64,000 nt of DNA from Phymatolithon calcareum (taxonomy: Eukaryota > Rhodophyta > Florideophyceae > Hapalidiales). Of the stretch, positions 21,521 through 33,542 are shown piece by piece (positions within the stretch are counted from its first letter, which is position 1; each line of letters opens with the position of its first letter). The position numbers and the translations under genes are program-made. The notes beneath the pieces are model-generated. The model was not told where the DNA came from. It searched no databases and was given only the letters and a program-made list of their open reading frames with translations. Location: the NCBI GenBank assembly GCA_977006965.1, contig OZ345360.1, positions 1,550,001-1,614,000 on the forward strand, written 5' to 3'.

Positions 21521-22566
21521 GCTTCGAGCAATACTAATTGCAATACAACGGCTCTATCTCGTGATGCACTCATGATGATGATCATGCGTGGTGTGGTCGA
21601 ACAACCACGTTGCTTTACTCCCGCATCAGAGGCGGGAGCACACAATGTTCACGGGTCTGTTACGCAATACACATTGCAATACTTTGAGCTGACCAATACT
21701 TACTGCAATACCGACCGATCGCGCAATCTGAGATAGCTATTGCATATCGCAATATATTGCTTTACCAACTTATTGGGCAGCAGCCCTTCTTAGCTCCTAT
21801 GAAATAGAAGAGGAAGACTGGGGATTGCATGATGACTGCTTTACAACTGCAGTGCTCGCACAGTCAAGAAGACAACCCCCCTGTGCTCATAAAATAGGTT
21901 TGATGGTACCGAAATACACATATGTGGCATTTCTATCCGTAGGAACTTTTCTTTAATAAGTTAATTTTACAAGCCCCGCGGTATACAAATATATTGACAA
22001 GACTTCCTCAAGCACTGCCGACATTAGGGTAACCCTTTTCTTGTATTTGGTCTTTTGCCGGCGCCCCTAGCATATACTCGCCTTTTGAGAACTCTTACTG
22101 TGTGGTTTCGAAGCTTGACTACTTGTTTTCAGCGCAGCCCTTCTTCATTTCAGTGTTGTAGACACTTTCGGAAATCCTCCGCATGCGTACTGAACTACCT
22201 GTAGGAACTGGCTCGCTAAACATTTTGAAGATATCCATGAGCTTGGCGCTCCTGACAAGCCCAATGGCGAGTAACTTCATGTGGAAAAAATTAGATGGAT
22301 CTCATTCCCTCAATTGAGCGAAAATATCCGCCGAAGAGACACTAGCCCCCGGAGTCACAAAGGACCAAAAAGCAATTGGGGCATGCGAATTTTACAATGA
22401 AGGACGTCTCGAAGCTATTGAAGCGAGGGAAATAGAAAATGGATTTTCCCAAACCGTTATTCAGCGGTTGGGAAAATCAATCTTAATCTGTGGCTGAATG
22501 ACTTCTCATTTAGAATCGCAATTCAAGTGGAAAATACTAGAGTGAGAACAAGTTCAGAATAGGCGG
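21521..22566. other. Unassigned
   Basis: No gene or repeat is recognised. The last part is the region downstream of the BCS1-like gene 1 stop codon, and no clear polyadenylation signal is visible. Confidence 0.3.
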
Positions 22567-24209
22567 TCATACGTAAAGGGTATCTATAGCATCCTCAAGG
22601 TTTCCAGAACAGAATTCTTTGAAGAACTCTGGGAGTAGCTCCAGGCTCTTTTCGGCAGTCTTACCGCGAGTGTATACAAAGTGCTGCTGAAGAGTGGCAA
22701 TTGACCGGGCAGCCTTCTCTTCACGCTTGAACACGAGATCCGCAAACTTCACTGCCATGCTCTTTTCTGCATCCGGATAGAAGCTTACAAACAGCTCCTT
22801 CACCTGGTCAATTTCCGGTGTACTGAATTCAAACCGACGATCCACACGACCAGCGCGGATGAGAGCAGGGTCCAGACGTTCTATATGGTTTGTCGTCATC
22901 ACAGTGAGAATATCGTCAGCTGATACCAGACCGTCCAGAGCGTTCAATAACCCTGAAAACGTGAGCGAAGCATCCGACAGCTTCTTACGCTCTTTGTCGA
23001 ACAATACATCAATATCCTATTCAAAAGCAAAAATCGTGTGTGTAGATGAGGGCTGTTAGTTTCAGGTTAAGAAAATCATGTAGAACATGCGTCCAAAAGA
23101 TGATGGGTAATTTTCCTAAATACTTCAAGTATTACCATGGACGGCTTCGGGATTTTCTCGAGGGCATCGTGCAACTGACTATTTCCAATCTTCTTATCGG
23201 CGAGGCAAAGGAAGCACGTATTAAGCTTGAGTTCGCCAGCAATTCCTCGGATGAGCGAGGTCTTCCCAACTCCAGGAGGCCCATGGAACAGATAGCTCCT
23301 GCATAGGACTACTTTGAGTCCTGAGTTTTCCCGTCCGCCATTCTGGTGGACGTTTTGTGAGCTACACAAAGGTAGGTAGCATCAGAGGAAGCCTTGCCCA
23401 TATCTTCGGAAGTCTGTGGGGCTTTTAAATAAACTTGAAAGGAAAAAAAAAAAAAAAAAAAAAAGATAGCTCCTGCGGTACGGCACGCCGTGGCTCAGGT
23501 ACCACTTTCTCGTATTAGTGTGCATGAAGCTCGCAACGTCATTTAGAATGGCACGCTTAAGTCCTTCCTTGAGGAAGACAGTACTCATCGGGCGAGCATC
23601 CTTCTGCCCATGACTCACCCAATGTACCAACTCACCTCCGATAACCTTAAGAGTGTAAAGGACATACTTTCCATCTCGTGCCATTTGATTCTTTTTCTGA
23701 ATCTCATGTTCCCACTTCAGAGCGTTGTTAACCAGTGTTTTAAGTGACATAGGAGAGGCTGCATACAGAACAACGGCTCGGAATAGTCGATTTTGCGCAT
23801 TTACTTCGATCGGGTTTCCGCGCGAAATATGTGTGATAAACACGTCCTTTCCATCGGCGGACGCGCGCGCGTTCCCCAGACCCAAATAATATTTCGCCTC
23901 CGAAGGGTTGTCAACTGACAGCTTTGGTTTGCAACCGGAACCGAGGCCCGTCCAGAGAGTTGACAGACGACCTGAGGTTTCCGGTTCATCCGCACAAGCG
24001 TTGACTATCTTCGGCGGCGGTTGCGTGGCATCGACGGAGGTGAGGGCCAGGAACTCGATAAGCGTGCTGTACACACTTGAAGCGGCGGAAGTTATTTCGA
24101 GAGAGGCAACGTCTTTGATGGCGATACCAAGCTTGTCGGCGATCCAATTTGGACACTCAACTGCGCCCACTGTGCTCTGTAGCTGCTCGGTTTCCTCCTC
24201 GTCCGCCAT
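22567..24209 (-). pseudogene. BCS1-like AAA ATPase, gene 1, disrupted by LINE-A
   Basis: This is a BCS1-type AAA protein. The family member known best is a mitochondrial inner-membrane translocase for the Rieske protein of complex III. The ATG is at 24209. Exon 1 runs to 23124 and includes YRRSYLFHGPPGVGKTS (Walker A). A 107-bp phase-0 intron (23017-23123, GT...AG) separates VILE from DIDVLF (Walker B). Exon 2 has TFSGLLNALDGLVS, MTTNHIERLDPALIRAGRVD and the BCS1 C-terminal part to TGA at 22567. A LINE-A piece sits four residues before Walker A. Removing it and one TSD copy leaves 304 plus 149 codons in frame, 453 aa. No clear N-terminal targeting signal or membrane helix is visible, so a complex III role is not shown. 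An allele without the insertion would be intact. Confidence 0.85.
23303..23464 (+). mobile_element. LINE-A 3' end inserted in BCS1-like gene 1
   Basis: This is a 162-bp 5'-truncated LINE-A 3' UTR with a long A tail of more than 20 A. It is flanked by the perfect 12-bp TSD GATAGCTCCTGC at 23291-23302 and 23465-23476. It lies antisense to the AAA gene within codons for RRSYLF. The long uniform A tail suggests a recent event. Confidence 0.93.
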
Positions 24210-24414
24210 GTCGTCTAGAGAGGAAGGAGTCGCTATCACGACTGGGTAAGAGCTACGCGCAGAGACGCCGTTGTTCTTTCTTATGGCTTTCGGCCAAAGT
24301 GATTTGCTTTCGCTGGAAGCTTCTCTCTGGAAATTGCCCTGAAGATTTTTTGGAAGCGTATGTCGACTTTTGTAGCACCCAGGCTTTGTCTTCTATATAC
24401 AGTGTGTATAATTT

Positions 24415-24560
24415 TTCTAATCCAAGTTGATTTAAAAGCCTCACAGACTTCTGAAGATATGGGCAAGGCTTGCTCAGTTGCTACCTACCTTTGTGTAGCT
24501 CAATAAAACACACTTTCAGAAGGGCGGACGGAAAAGCACAGGATATTAGATAATCCTATC
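24415..24560 (-). mobile_element. LINE-B 3' UTR fragment
   Basis: This is the complement of a LINE-B type 3' end: GATTTAAAAGCCTCACAGAC, then the GGCAAGGCTT and TGTGTAGCTC blocks, matching 36480-36625 better than LINE-A. It carries no coding part. The right edge is approximate. Confidence 0.65.
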
Positions 24561-25122
24561 TCTACTGTATCACAGCAGGAAAAGTGTTTAGATGTCGAAG
24601 TCGACGCGTAGCATGCGTGCTACCTTCACTAACAAGTCGCGCTGTATGTAGTGCTGGCACATTCGCAGCCATGCAGGATCCAGTAAGTGCACAACCTTCA
24701 TTTCCGCTTTTCTCGATTTACACACACATGGACGAAGCTAGGAATCACGGCGAGGTCTCCCTGACTTGGCTGTATCCCAATCCACTAGTGTCAGGCATAT
24801 TTCTGGGTCGAAGTTCACTGTACTCTAATCACCGGCATATTGTTTTCAGAAAAGAGCCTTAATATTTCATTGATAAGAATGCAAGCAACTCACAAGAACG
24901 CAAAGCGCTCCTACCTTGTTCGATCAGAAACACTTACAAATGAAGTCATGAGTGCCTAGAGAGCACTAGCTTACTGATCCCGCGAAAAGCGGTCTTGAGG
25001 GTCTCAAGTGAGGCTTTGGCAGATGTTTTAAATCAACTCAATACCTAGTACCCTATAGCTTTCTCCTGATTGTGAATTCATCTATGTGCGCTGTATATAT
25101 GCTGTCCTGTCCTACCCTAGTG
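24561..25122. other. Unassigned
   Basis: A 92-codon plus-strand frame at 24584-24862 has no motif. Nothing else is recognised. Confidence 0.3.
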
Positions 25123-25157
25123 TTTTTCATGCGTAGGGTAACCCTACGCATGAAAAA
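25123..25157. repeat. Near-perfect palindrome, 17-bp arms
   Basis: TTTTTCATGCGTAGGGT is followed by a single A and then its exact complement, ending in AAAAA. A 17-bp perfect inverted repeat with a 1-nt spacer would extrude a cruciform or, in RNA, form a stable hairpin flanked by T- and A-runs. No gene is adjacent. Nothing recognisable fills 25158-25284. Confidence 0.85.
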
Positions 25158-25284
25158 TCCTTTATTTGGCATGAAAAATGGGAATCTGGGCCAATTGGCC
25201 GCTTGTTATGTCTTCGGAATAGGTATCCAGGCTCAAAGGACATCGTGATTAAATAATATAACTTTGCCATTTCAGACAGTCGGT

Positions 25285-25770
25285 TGTCGCAAATTCGAGG
25301 TCGGGAATAATCGCTGTCGAGAAGCCAAGAAACAACGGGTCTCAAGTGGCTCCGTCTCGCACACTGCCGCCTGTTTCTCATAACAAGACAGTAAATTCGG
25401 AGACAGTCTAACTGGCTCTAGATGAGCGCCGCTTCATACTCCAGCGCCGATGACCAGATTCGGAATGGTATATATGCGACAGCACCCGAGCACAGCAGTG
25501 TGTCGGAAGGCAGTCGGAATAAGAATCACCAAGTCTTGGTCGGCTCAGTGCTCCTTCCGGGAGCACACGGAGAGAAGTGGATGGTGTAGGCGTCTCGCCA
25601 TGCCCGGTCCCCGTTTGGGAAACTAGCGCTCATAACGGATCACTAAGACTAACTGGTGTGTTACGACATTCTTGAACAGCACGTGGACCTTCGCGAGGTT
25701 CTACAACGCTGAGCGCCCGAAAGGAAATAAACTCTCTTTGTTCTGAACTGTTCATTGCCGTTTCGCGACA
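25285..25770 (+). mobile_element. Solo LTR, copy 2
   Basis: This 486-bp relative of 15366-15830 starts TGTCGC and ends GCGACA, a perfect 6-bp terminal inverted repeat. Flanks are TCGGT and TTGGT, a 5-bp TSD with one change. It has a TATA-like GTATATATG near 25470 and the AATAAACTCTCTTTGTTCTG block near 25727. No internal retroviral-type genes lie next to it. Confidence 0.75.
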
Positions 25771-26039
25771 TTGGTTACATACAGAACATTTTGTCGTTTC
25801 CCCTACTCGCATAACCCAATGGTAATTGTCCATCCATAAAAGCGATATCGACTTTGTCTTCTACTGTGAAAGAGAGATTTTTAATAATGCTACCAACGCA
25901 TCTTCAGACGCTAGGGACTACACGTCGTAGAGGTCAGGGGAAAAGCATTTCGCATTTCTTGCCCCGCAAAAATTTTCCGGTCCTCGTCCCATGGCGATCC
26001 ACAACGCAGATTTTCACCTAGGCTTTGTCCCCGGAGCAC

Positions 26040-26346
26040 CATGGGCCAATAGAACAACGTCCCTGGCGTAAGTGACGTCGCAGTTTGAGAGACGAGAAGA
26101 AGATGCGGTGATAGCACGGCGATAATTGAGCTGGTTGTGCTTCAACGCATTTTATCATCACCGCAGATGGGCCTGATGTGGAAGTTGAGTGCAAACGACT
26201 CACGCGTGCACTTATTATTAGAGAAATACTAATCAATCTGGTAATGAGTGATCAGACTACGCTACATTAGAAAAACAATCGAAAAGCGAATTACTCGATA
26301 TGTGAGGCGTTGGGAGCACTCAAACAAATCCTTACATATCCCATAA
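26040..26346 (+). mobile_element. LINE-C 3' fragment
   Basis: Broken frames encode TAIIELVVLQRIL and then VECKRLTRALIIREI, corresponding to VVKLIVLQRIL and YECKRLTRALTGREI of the 58.7-kb copy. The 3' end reads GTGAGGCGTTGGGAGCACTC to ACATATCCC, without poly(A). A short copy of the R repeat may precede it at about 25870-25920. Confidence 0.65.
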
Positions 26347-26639
26347 AAATGTCCCTGGTTGACAGAACAACGCGAGGCTCTGGTTTTCTATGTTCTGGGC
26401 TTCCATTGGCAACTTTAGTGAACCCTGCGAAGCGGAGAAATGACGGAATTATTTCTTGGACTAAACAATATGGTTGTAGACAATCGAGGTCTTTTAATGT
26501 ACAAACTACACATGAAAGAATCTAATGACTAGGATGGAATAGCTCAAGATGCAAATAGAGTCTACAACTTTATCAGTTGCTGCTTATCTTATGACAGCTC
26601 TCACAAATTTCTTACCAAATCGTTAGCTACTACGGGACT

Positions 26640-27073
26640 TGGGCAAGGCTTCCTCTGATGCTACCTACCTTTGTGCAGCTCACGAAACGTCCAGCAGAAT
26701 GGCGGACGGGAAAACTCAGGACTCAAAGTAGTCCTATCTCAGTCCTCTACGGGATTGTTGGTGCTTGGACTCGACCACTTTTTGCCTTGCATTCTGCGGA
26801 TTAATACAGGCCTTCTTCGTTCTCCATGCGCTCTATGAGTGTCTTGCTAAATAGTAAGCGCTCTTCTAGCGCCTTTTCTGTTTCCAGTCGTTTTTCTCCT
26901 TCTAGTTCGTACCCTGCTAGCGTGCGTCTATATATGTAGTGCCGCTCGAGTTGCCTTTGTTTCACCTTCGGGAACCTGAGGATTCCTGGCAATTCTCTTG
27001 TCCTGCTATACGGGATCTTCCTTTTCTCTCCTCGATTCAAGGGGTCTCCTAAGGAAGGAGACTCTCCTTCCAT
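26640..27073 (-). mobile_element. LINE-A fragment with internal deletion
   Basis: The minus strand reads KRKIPYSRTRELPGILRFPKV, then jumps to RRTLAGYELEGEKRLETEKA and ends ERMENEEGLY. The GRFPQVST segment and about 30 following residues are missing. The 3' terminal UTR bases and A tail are also absent at the 26640 edge. The frame across the deletion is open for 90 codons. No TSD is found, so this is a broken copy. Confidence 0.75.
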
Positions 27074-28869
27074 GTGCGAATGGCCTTGGAAAGACTATTC
27101 ACGACTATGTGAGACTATTCAGAGACATTCAATTACAATTGTGCACTGTCATGTAAAAAGTGGCACTACGGTAAAATCCAGCTTTTGATCAATCCGTATG
27201 ACCTAGTAACACAACAAGCAATATTCAGCGATAGATAAGGTGCCTAATGTTGATAGTTGATGAAGTCTCTATCCACAGAAAAGAAGTGCTGGGTGCAGAA
27301 AACGAGATCATAGCAGAGATTTCGCTGGTTGCTCGTATCACCGCAGGTCCTCTCGACCAAGGATATGAAAAGAAATGAAAGCTTTACTGAAGTGTAGCTT
27401 CATTTGCAAACCAATGAAGGAAGTCCTATTACTAGGCTTCGAAATACGAGACTTCCGGCTGAAGTAAAGGATGAAGTTGTTTGAAGAGTGTCAACGTGGG
27501 TGGGGTGGGCTGGGAAAGGATGCACTTTCCAAGAACTAGTTGATGTGGTGCGCATGGGTGCTTAGTACCCTTGAGGATGGAGTAAGACAAACTCCACCCT
27601 TTGCCACGACATAGGTGTACTCTTGCCATGCAATTCCTGAATGCGCACCCAGAACATACTCATCTCTCCTTGGCGATACACCAAACAAAGATATCTAATC
27701 GCCTATGGCAAGCGCTTCCGACCTCAGAAAGTGGAATGAAATGAAGCCTTCTAGATGTGACAGCCTCTTAGGGGAATAAAGCAATCATCATCATGCAATT
27801 CTTGATTTAGCCATTCTGATCCCAAATAGGAAATGGTCTCAAATATTAGAATCGTGTTGCTGTACTGCGGGCAGACTTTGGTCGCGTTCTATTTTACGCA
27901 ATGGCGTTCCATGATGCAATACGGGAATACTATTCACAGCTCTGTTTGTTAGCAATAGTTACTGCAATAATCAGTGACACCACAATAGGTTATTTTTATG
28001 GCAATCACAACAAAACAATGTACATCACAAGTAGGGAATAGGGAATAACATAGTTGAAATAGCGTCTGTAATTACTTTGTTCAATACATGTGCTGTTTGG
28101 AACGTGGTTGAACGTGCGTCAGCATCGTAGTACATTTTTATAAATCGCTCTGTAATCTGGATTGGATGCTAACATAGGCAACGTAGTGTGCTGAAAATAA
28201 GAAGTTATTCTTGGTTCTGCAATAAACTATTCCTATTCAATATTGCAATAAACAGGAATTGAAATTAATTATGACCTAAGTCTGACTGCGGGGCATGCTC
28301 CTATGTTGCTGTGTGCAAATCAGGATGACTCGTGTTTGAACTCGGGGACGGTAAGCCTGTTCCCTATTCTTAGGTATAGCTTTTCATCCATGTTACGCGC
28401 TGGCACAAGACGAAAAGTCTAAGCTTTCTGAGTTAGTTAAAGACGATTCGAAAGACAAGCACCTGAGTGGGCGCTACAGAACAAGTATTTCTACATTCCA
28501 TACTTTTGGAGAGAGTTTTTGTAGTCTTTCAATCGCATATATAGACGCTGGGGACAGCGCTGCAACCGAGCCTTGCGGCTTCATCGCTGTCTTAGCTGAA
28601 AGGCTTCATTTCGGCGCAAGCCAAGCGATGGAAAATCCAGAACCTCTATCGAGGGGGATTCATTCCTCCACTCATGCCGCGCAGAAGTTTTGAATCCCTG
28701 ACTCGTGTTTATCCAAGTGGTGGTCGACAAGAGCCAGGAGTCCAACCACGGTGGAATTTATCACTCCTTATAAAAAGCCGGATACACAACGATTTTTACC
28801 CCACTGTCGTATCCATTCGACCACTGTAACACCCCCGGTATGTTCGAGAAGTTCAGTACAGGCCATGAA
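27074..28869. other. Unassigned
   Basis: No gene or element is recognised in this 1.8-kb stretch. Frames are short and AT-rich. Confidence 0.3.
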
Positions 28870-29008
28870 AGACAAGACGCCGAATTACGCGGGGCGTCTG
28901 TGCAAGGAGCACAACATGAGATAAACCAGTCCGCGGAAAAGTTTCGGTCAAAAAATTTGACAATGGAAGGGGGCCGCCTTCAATCGAAGAAGAAGAAGAA
29001 AGTAGTTT
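28870..29008 (+). mobile_element. Small LINE-A/B coding fragment
   Basis: The plus strand encodes NQSAEKFRSKNLTMEGGRL then SKKKKK, matching the NQSS...LRSKFLEMEGDRLESKRKRK segment of LINE-A. Nothing else of the element is kept. Confidence 0.55.
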
Positions 29009-29180
29009 TTTAACAGTTACCAATATATCTGCTGAGGCTTGGGGCAACTTTTCGAGTTCCAAGAAAATTTTGCTTGATTCTGTCCTCAGAAGGGTTTCGT
29101 ATTGGTGTTCCACAGTTTGGTAGTCTACAAAAACCCACCTCTGGTCCTCTGAGGGTCCTCTAGGGGGTAAATAGTGCACG
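29009..29180 (+). repeat. R repeat, coding-like
   Basis: This is a dispersed repeat shared with 35985-36070 and, inverted, 37385-37510. The plus strand reads VTNISAEAWGNFSSSKKILL then DSVL. The related copies read VTNASAYAWGNTSD and VIYASADAWGNFSCAKETLL. Conservation at the protein level suggests a fragment of an unidentified mobile-element gene. Confidence 0.5.
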
Positions 29181-29224
29181 TTCCTGTGTTACGCCATTAA
29201 GCCCGTGCCTTTATAACATATTCA

Positions 29225-30409
29225 TGGATAAGTTTGCCGAAGCCGCTAGAAAAGTTACAGGAACTGTCTCCGAGCAGCCAGTTCAGTTATTTGCGGACGA
29301 TGTGCTTCTATAGTCCAAGAATGCGAAAAGGGTTACGAAGGCTACTGGACATAGCCACGGAGTGGGGAGACGAAAATTCTATGACATGGAACACAAAGCC
29401 AGGAAAGAGCGAAGTGCTTAAGCAAAAGGTCATGCTTGCCAGAAAAGAGCTACACCAAGCGTGGAAACTTTACTACATGGGCATTAGTATGAACAACACT
29501 GGAGTTACAGACGATACAGCAATGTCGAGAGTGCGGAATGCGGTTGGATGCATCCACAAACTTAGGCAGAGTGGCGTTAATGTCAGTGGATTCCACCCTG
29601 AAATATGCATCAGGATTTTCAAGTCGTTGATTCTCCCCAAGTGGGAGCATGCAAGTCATTTGACTCCGATGACGAAGCGGTTGCTATCAGCAATTGAGGC
29701 AGCAGAAGGTCTTTTTTACAAGTATGTCGTCGGGAAATATGCGGAGCATCGAAAAAATCGAAGGAGAGTGCTCTGTCCGGAGCTGAGAAGGACTCACCAA
29801 GCGGAAAGGTTTTTTTAAGCATGTTAAAACGTAAAGCGTACCTGGAACAAGCAGAAGAATACCGCGGAAGACAGGAGGATATGGCAGAAGTATCGAAGAG
29901 CATTAACTATCTCAGAAACGAGGAGAACCTCAGCAAAGCATTGAAACAAGCAGAAGAAGGTACAGTGCCAAAGAAGCGGCGATTAGAAGATGCAACTCAA
30001 GTGTGGCAAAAATGCGAAGAGGATCGCTCAGTGAAAATCCCGATAAACAAGCATAAGAAGTTGCCAGGCATATTACAAATAAGAGACAGGACGACAAGGC
30101 TAAGATGCCGAAGACTGATTTTTTTAACAGAGCTCCGTTGTGGAGGAAATCAATCCTCGGTGAGTATTTCGGACCCGGTGCTGAAATTGAGCGTATTGCA
30201 CTCCAACGCATACTCGGGTCTAAGATGATGGACAAAGAGACTGAATATGAATGCAAAAGACTAACTCAAACTCTCATATGGAGAGAAACTCGAATCCAGG
30301 AAATGTTAGGAAAATAGAATGCGGTAAGTTAGAAGTAATTGAGAATCTGCCCCGTTACTCACAGTGAGGTCTTGGGAGTGTTTAAAATATATCAACATAT
30401 ATCCCCTGT
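29225..30409 (+). mobile_element. LINE-C, 5'-truncated, reverse transcriptase C-terminal half
   Basis: This copy starts just before the reverse transcriptase motif C, encoded as QLFADDVLL, which is intact though frameshifted from what follows. Then come WNTKPGKSEVL, ELHQAWKLYYMGISMNNTGV, IFKSLILPKWEHASHLTPMT and, after a frameshift near 29818, KKRRLEDATQVWQKCEEDRS and ECKRLTQTLIWRETRIQEM. The 3' end is CAACATATATCCCC with no poly(A). LINE-D is inserted right at this terminus. Confidence 0.85.
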
Positions 30410-30517
30410 TTTTTTTGCAACTGTTTAGTTGTTTATTTGAAAGCCCTCATTAACACTCCTAAGACTGTACGGGAGCAGCTTTTCGTAACTTGTTCATTCT
30501 AGTATATCGCCTGGTCC

Positions 30518-33500
30518 CTAATACAGGGACTCGTCGTTTTCCATATTGTCAATTATGGTGACGCTGTAGAGTAGTATGGAGTCTAATGCCTTTTCCGTTC
30601 TTAACATTTCTCCGGAGTCCAGTTCATACTTTGTTAGGTTCATGCGTATGGTCTCCATGTGGCGCTCTGCTGCCGTTCCGAATGTATTCGATATTAGCGT
30701 CGTGCTCACTTGAGGGAACCTTCCGCTTGCGTATTTTATGGCCAGCTGTCGATGTCTCACCTTAGTAAACCTGAGGATGGCCGGGATCTCATCCGGTTTG
30801 TCGTACGGTATTTTCCTCTTTCTTCTTGCTTCGAGCCTCGTGCCTTCTTTTGCGAACAGAATTCGTCGAAATTGGCCTGGAGATTTCCCTTCCTGTATAT
30901 GTTTGAAGGGAGTCGCGAACTGATCTTGTTGCAGCATCGCGGCAATATCGCGACTTGCCCACTGTAGTTCTTTGAAGTTTCGCTCTTCCCTTGGCTCGGA
31001 TAGGATAGTCGACTTCCTTGCGTTTCCTCGTAGCAGCATCTTCAGCGCTAATATTTCTCTCCTGTGTTCTGGTGGTTGGATCCTGCACATAAGCCGGAGC
31101 CGGTCGATTCTTCCACTTGCCGTACCACCGAATACTTGGAAGAAGAAGGTTCTTTCTACTTCTTTGATAGCTTCTTGCACTTCTGAAGTCCACGGTGTGA
31201 GATGGATAGCGTATTCCCACCTTGGTTGGATCAACGACTTGTAGATACGTATGGCTTTCAGGGTGTTTATCCCCCGAATGAATACCCCAAGTGGTTTCAG
31301 TTGGTGTACCGCTGCTTTGGCGTTTTTTATACGCCTGATTGTGCTTGTGACCGTAATTCTGGTTGGTCTTAGAGATATCCCGAGGTATGAAACTTCAGGT
31401 ACCTGCGAAAGGGTCTGGTGCGCTAGACGGAATGTGTCGTTCTTTGTCTCGATCGACTCCAGCACCTCGCTCTTACCTTTTTTGGTGTTCCACGCCATTC
31501 CTCTCTCTTCGGCCCATTTCGTTGAAATATCGAGCAGGTGCTGCAGCGCGTGCGGGGTTTTAGCCAGCAGAATAACATCTTCTGCAAATAGAACTGCAGA
31601 TACGTCTGCTACCTCGCTCGGAACAGCGCTTATGCGCTCCGCGAATTCGTCCATAAATATGTTATACAGACTTGGGCTGAGCGGTGACCCTTGGGGGACG
31701 CCTCTGTCCACTATGAACCAGTTCTTGTTGCTGTCTCCCGCCGTGAGGATCCAGGAGGGCAATAGGAATGCTTCACACATGTCGCTGATGGCTTTTGGTA
31801 AGACCAGTCTCATCCGTTCCTGGAGCAGTTTCCTAGGTACAGTGTCATATGCGGCTTTGAGGTCGAGGACTGCGATGCACCTATGCCCTTTCCGCTGAAG
31901 CTCCGTTGCTCGAAGTATGGCTGTTTCCGTACTCTTGCCTTTCTGGAATCCGAGTTGATACTCATGGTTTGAGTATTGTCTTCTGAGTAGGGTATTGAGA
32001 GCTGATTCTACAGCTTTCCTTGTCTGACTCAAGAGGGATATTGGCCTGTAGTTTCCGGGATCTTCCGTGTTCCCTTTCTTATGGATTGCGACGAGCACTG
32101 ACCTTCGCCACAACAATGGGATGTCACCGACTCTGCCACAAGCTGTCCACAATTCGAATATGATCTCTGAGTTGAGGTCCATGTTAGTCTTGAGCATCTC
32201 TGCTTTCACCTCATCGAGACCTGCCGTTTTCTTTACAGGTGCGTTTGCTAGGGCTTCCCTGATCTCTTCCTTCATCTCCTGCGGGCACGCGAAAAAAGGT
32301 ATTTCTTGCCTCCAATTATTCTTGTCAGAGCAAGTCGTGGAGACATGTGCCGTGAAGAGCATGTGGTCCAGTGGTTTCCCCGACGCCTTGTTACGCGTTG
32401 TCCTCCGCGACCTCATTCGTTTCATTTTAGCCAATTGTGAGATTGCGGTTGCCGAATCTTTTTGTTCAAGTTCGGAGATGAACTCTTGATATAATTACCG
32501 TTTCCTCTTATTCACAAGCCTTCTAATTCGTTTCTTGCATTTCTTATATTTTTCCCACCTCTCGGGCTCTTGTGTCCTTAGGGCTTTCTTGTACAACTTT
32601 TTCCTCTTCGTTGTTAGGTGGTCTAGGTTTGAGTTCCAAAGGGACTTGAACCTGGGAGGCCTTTTGTAATCAACTCTCCACAGTTCTGTCCATATATCGA
32701 CGATCTCGTTATATATCTTGTTTAGTTCTCTTGAGTCTTTGCAGCTCTTTAACTTCGCCAGTTTTTGCGGGAGCTTCTTCCGGTACTCTTCTTCGACTGT
32801 TTTCTGGAACTCAGCATTTTTCCAGTTCTTCACCGAGACCATCCTTCGCTGTGGAGAAGCAAGTATTTCCTCTGAGTTTCGGATACACGTTATGACTAGT
32901 TTGTGTTGCGTGCTACCAGTCCAGACACCTTCCGGGTATCGAACAGTTGATGTTCTCATTCCCTTGGTTACGAAGTAGTCAATATTGCTCGAGTAGCTCT
33001 TTGTTTGGAACGTAGGTCCTTCTCCTGTGCATATGCTCCAGTTTTTCCTGTCCGACCAACGCACGAGCTGGTTACCTCTTCTATTAGATAACTTGTCCCA
33101 CCGAACGTGCCTGGCGTTCCAATCACCAGCAAGGATTGCCTTACCCCTTGCCTGTGTGCTTATCATGCTTAGGCATTTCTCAGTTTCTTCTTTGGTAGAT
33201 TTCGGAGACAGGTAGACGACCCCACACTTGATTTTCCCGATCTGTGCTATTATGATCTGGAAGTTTTTCTCTGCGTGCTTGAATATGAGTTTTACGCCAC
33301 AAGATTTTCGAAGGAAGAGAGACACTCCTCCTGAGTTTCGACCTCTTGGTGGGGGCGGACGGGGGGCATTGATGGCATAGTAGTCCGCCCGAATTTTTCC
33401 TTCTGGATGTAGATGGGTTTCTGTAATCCCAATAATGTCGACGTTGTGGTTCCGGACCAGTTTCTCTAGGTATTTCGGTGTTTCAGGAGATCCACCGACG

Positions 33501-33538
33501 TTCAACGTAGCTATGTGCCACTTTTTGTTGAAGATCAT
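30518..33538 (-). pseudogene. LINE-D ORF2, endonuclease and reverse transcriptase, one in-frame stop
   Basis: The ATG at 33538 follows the ORF1 stop as TAAACCAATG, a spacing that suits coupled reinitiation. The first 347 codons are an APE endonuclease: WHIATLNVGG, IIGITETHL, LAGDWNARH, NIDYF and a terminal STQHKLV in place of SDH. A TAA at 32495-32497 interrupts the frame after VNKRKR; the same frame continues as LYQEFISELEQKDS into the reverse transcriptase. Motif A is VLDLKAAYDTVP and motif B is GVPQGSPLSPSLYNIFM. Motif C reads FAEDVIL where FADD is expected. The C-terminal tail ends NMENDESLY. No RNase H or CCHC knuckle is seen. The clade cannot be assigned by eye. Confidence 0.9.
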
Positions 33539-33542
33539 TGGT

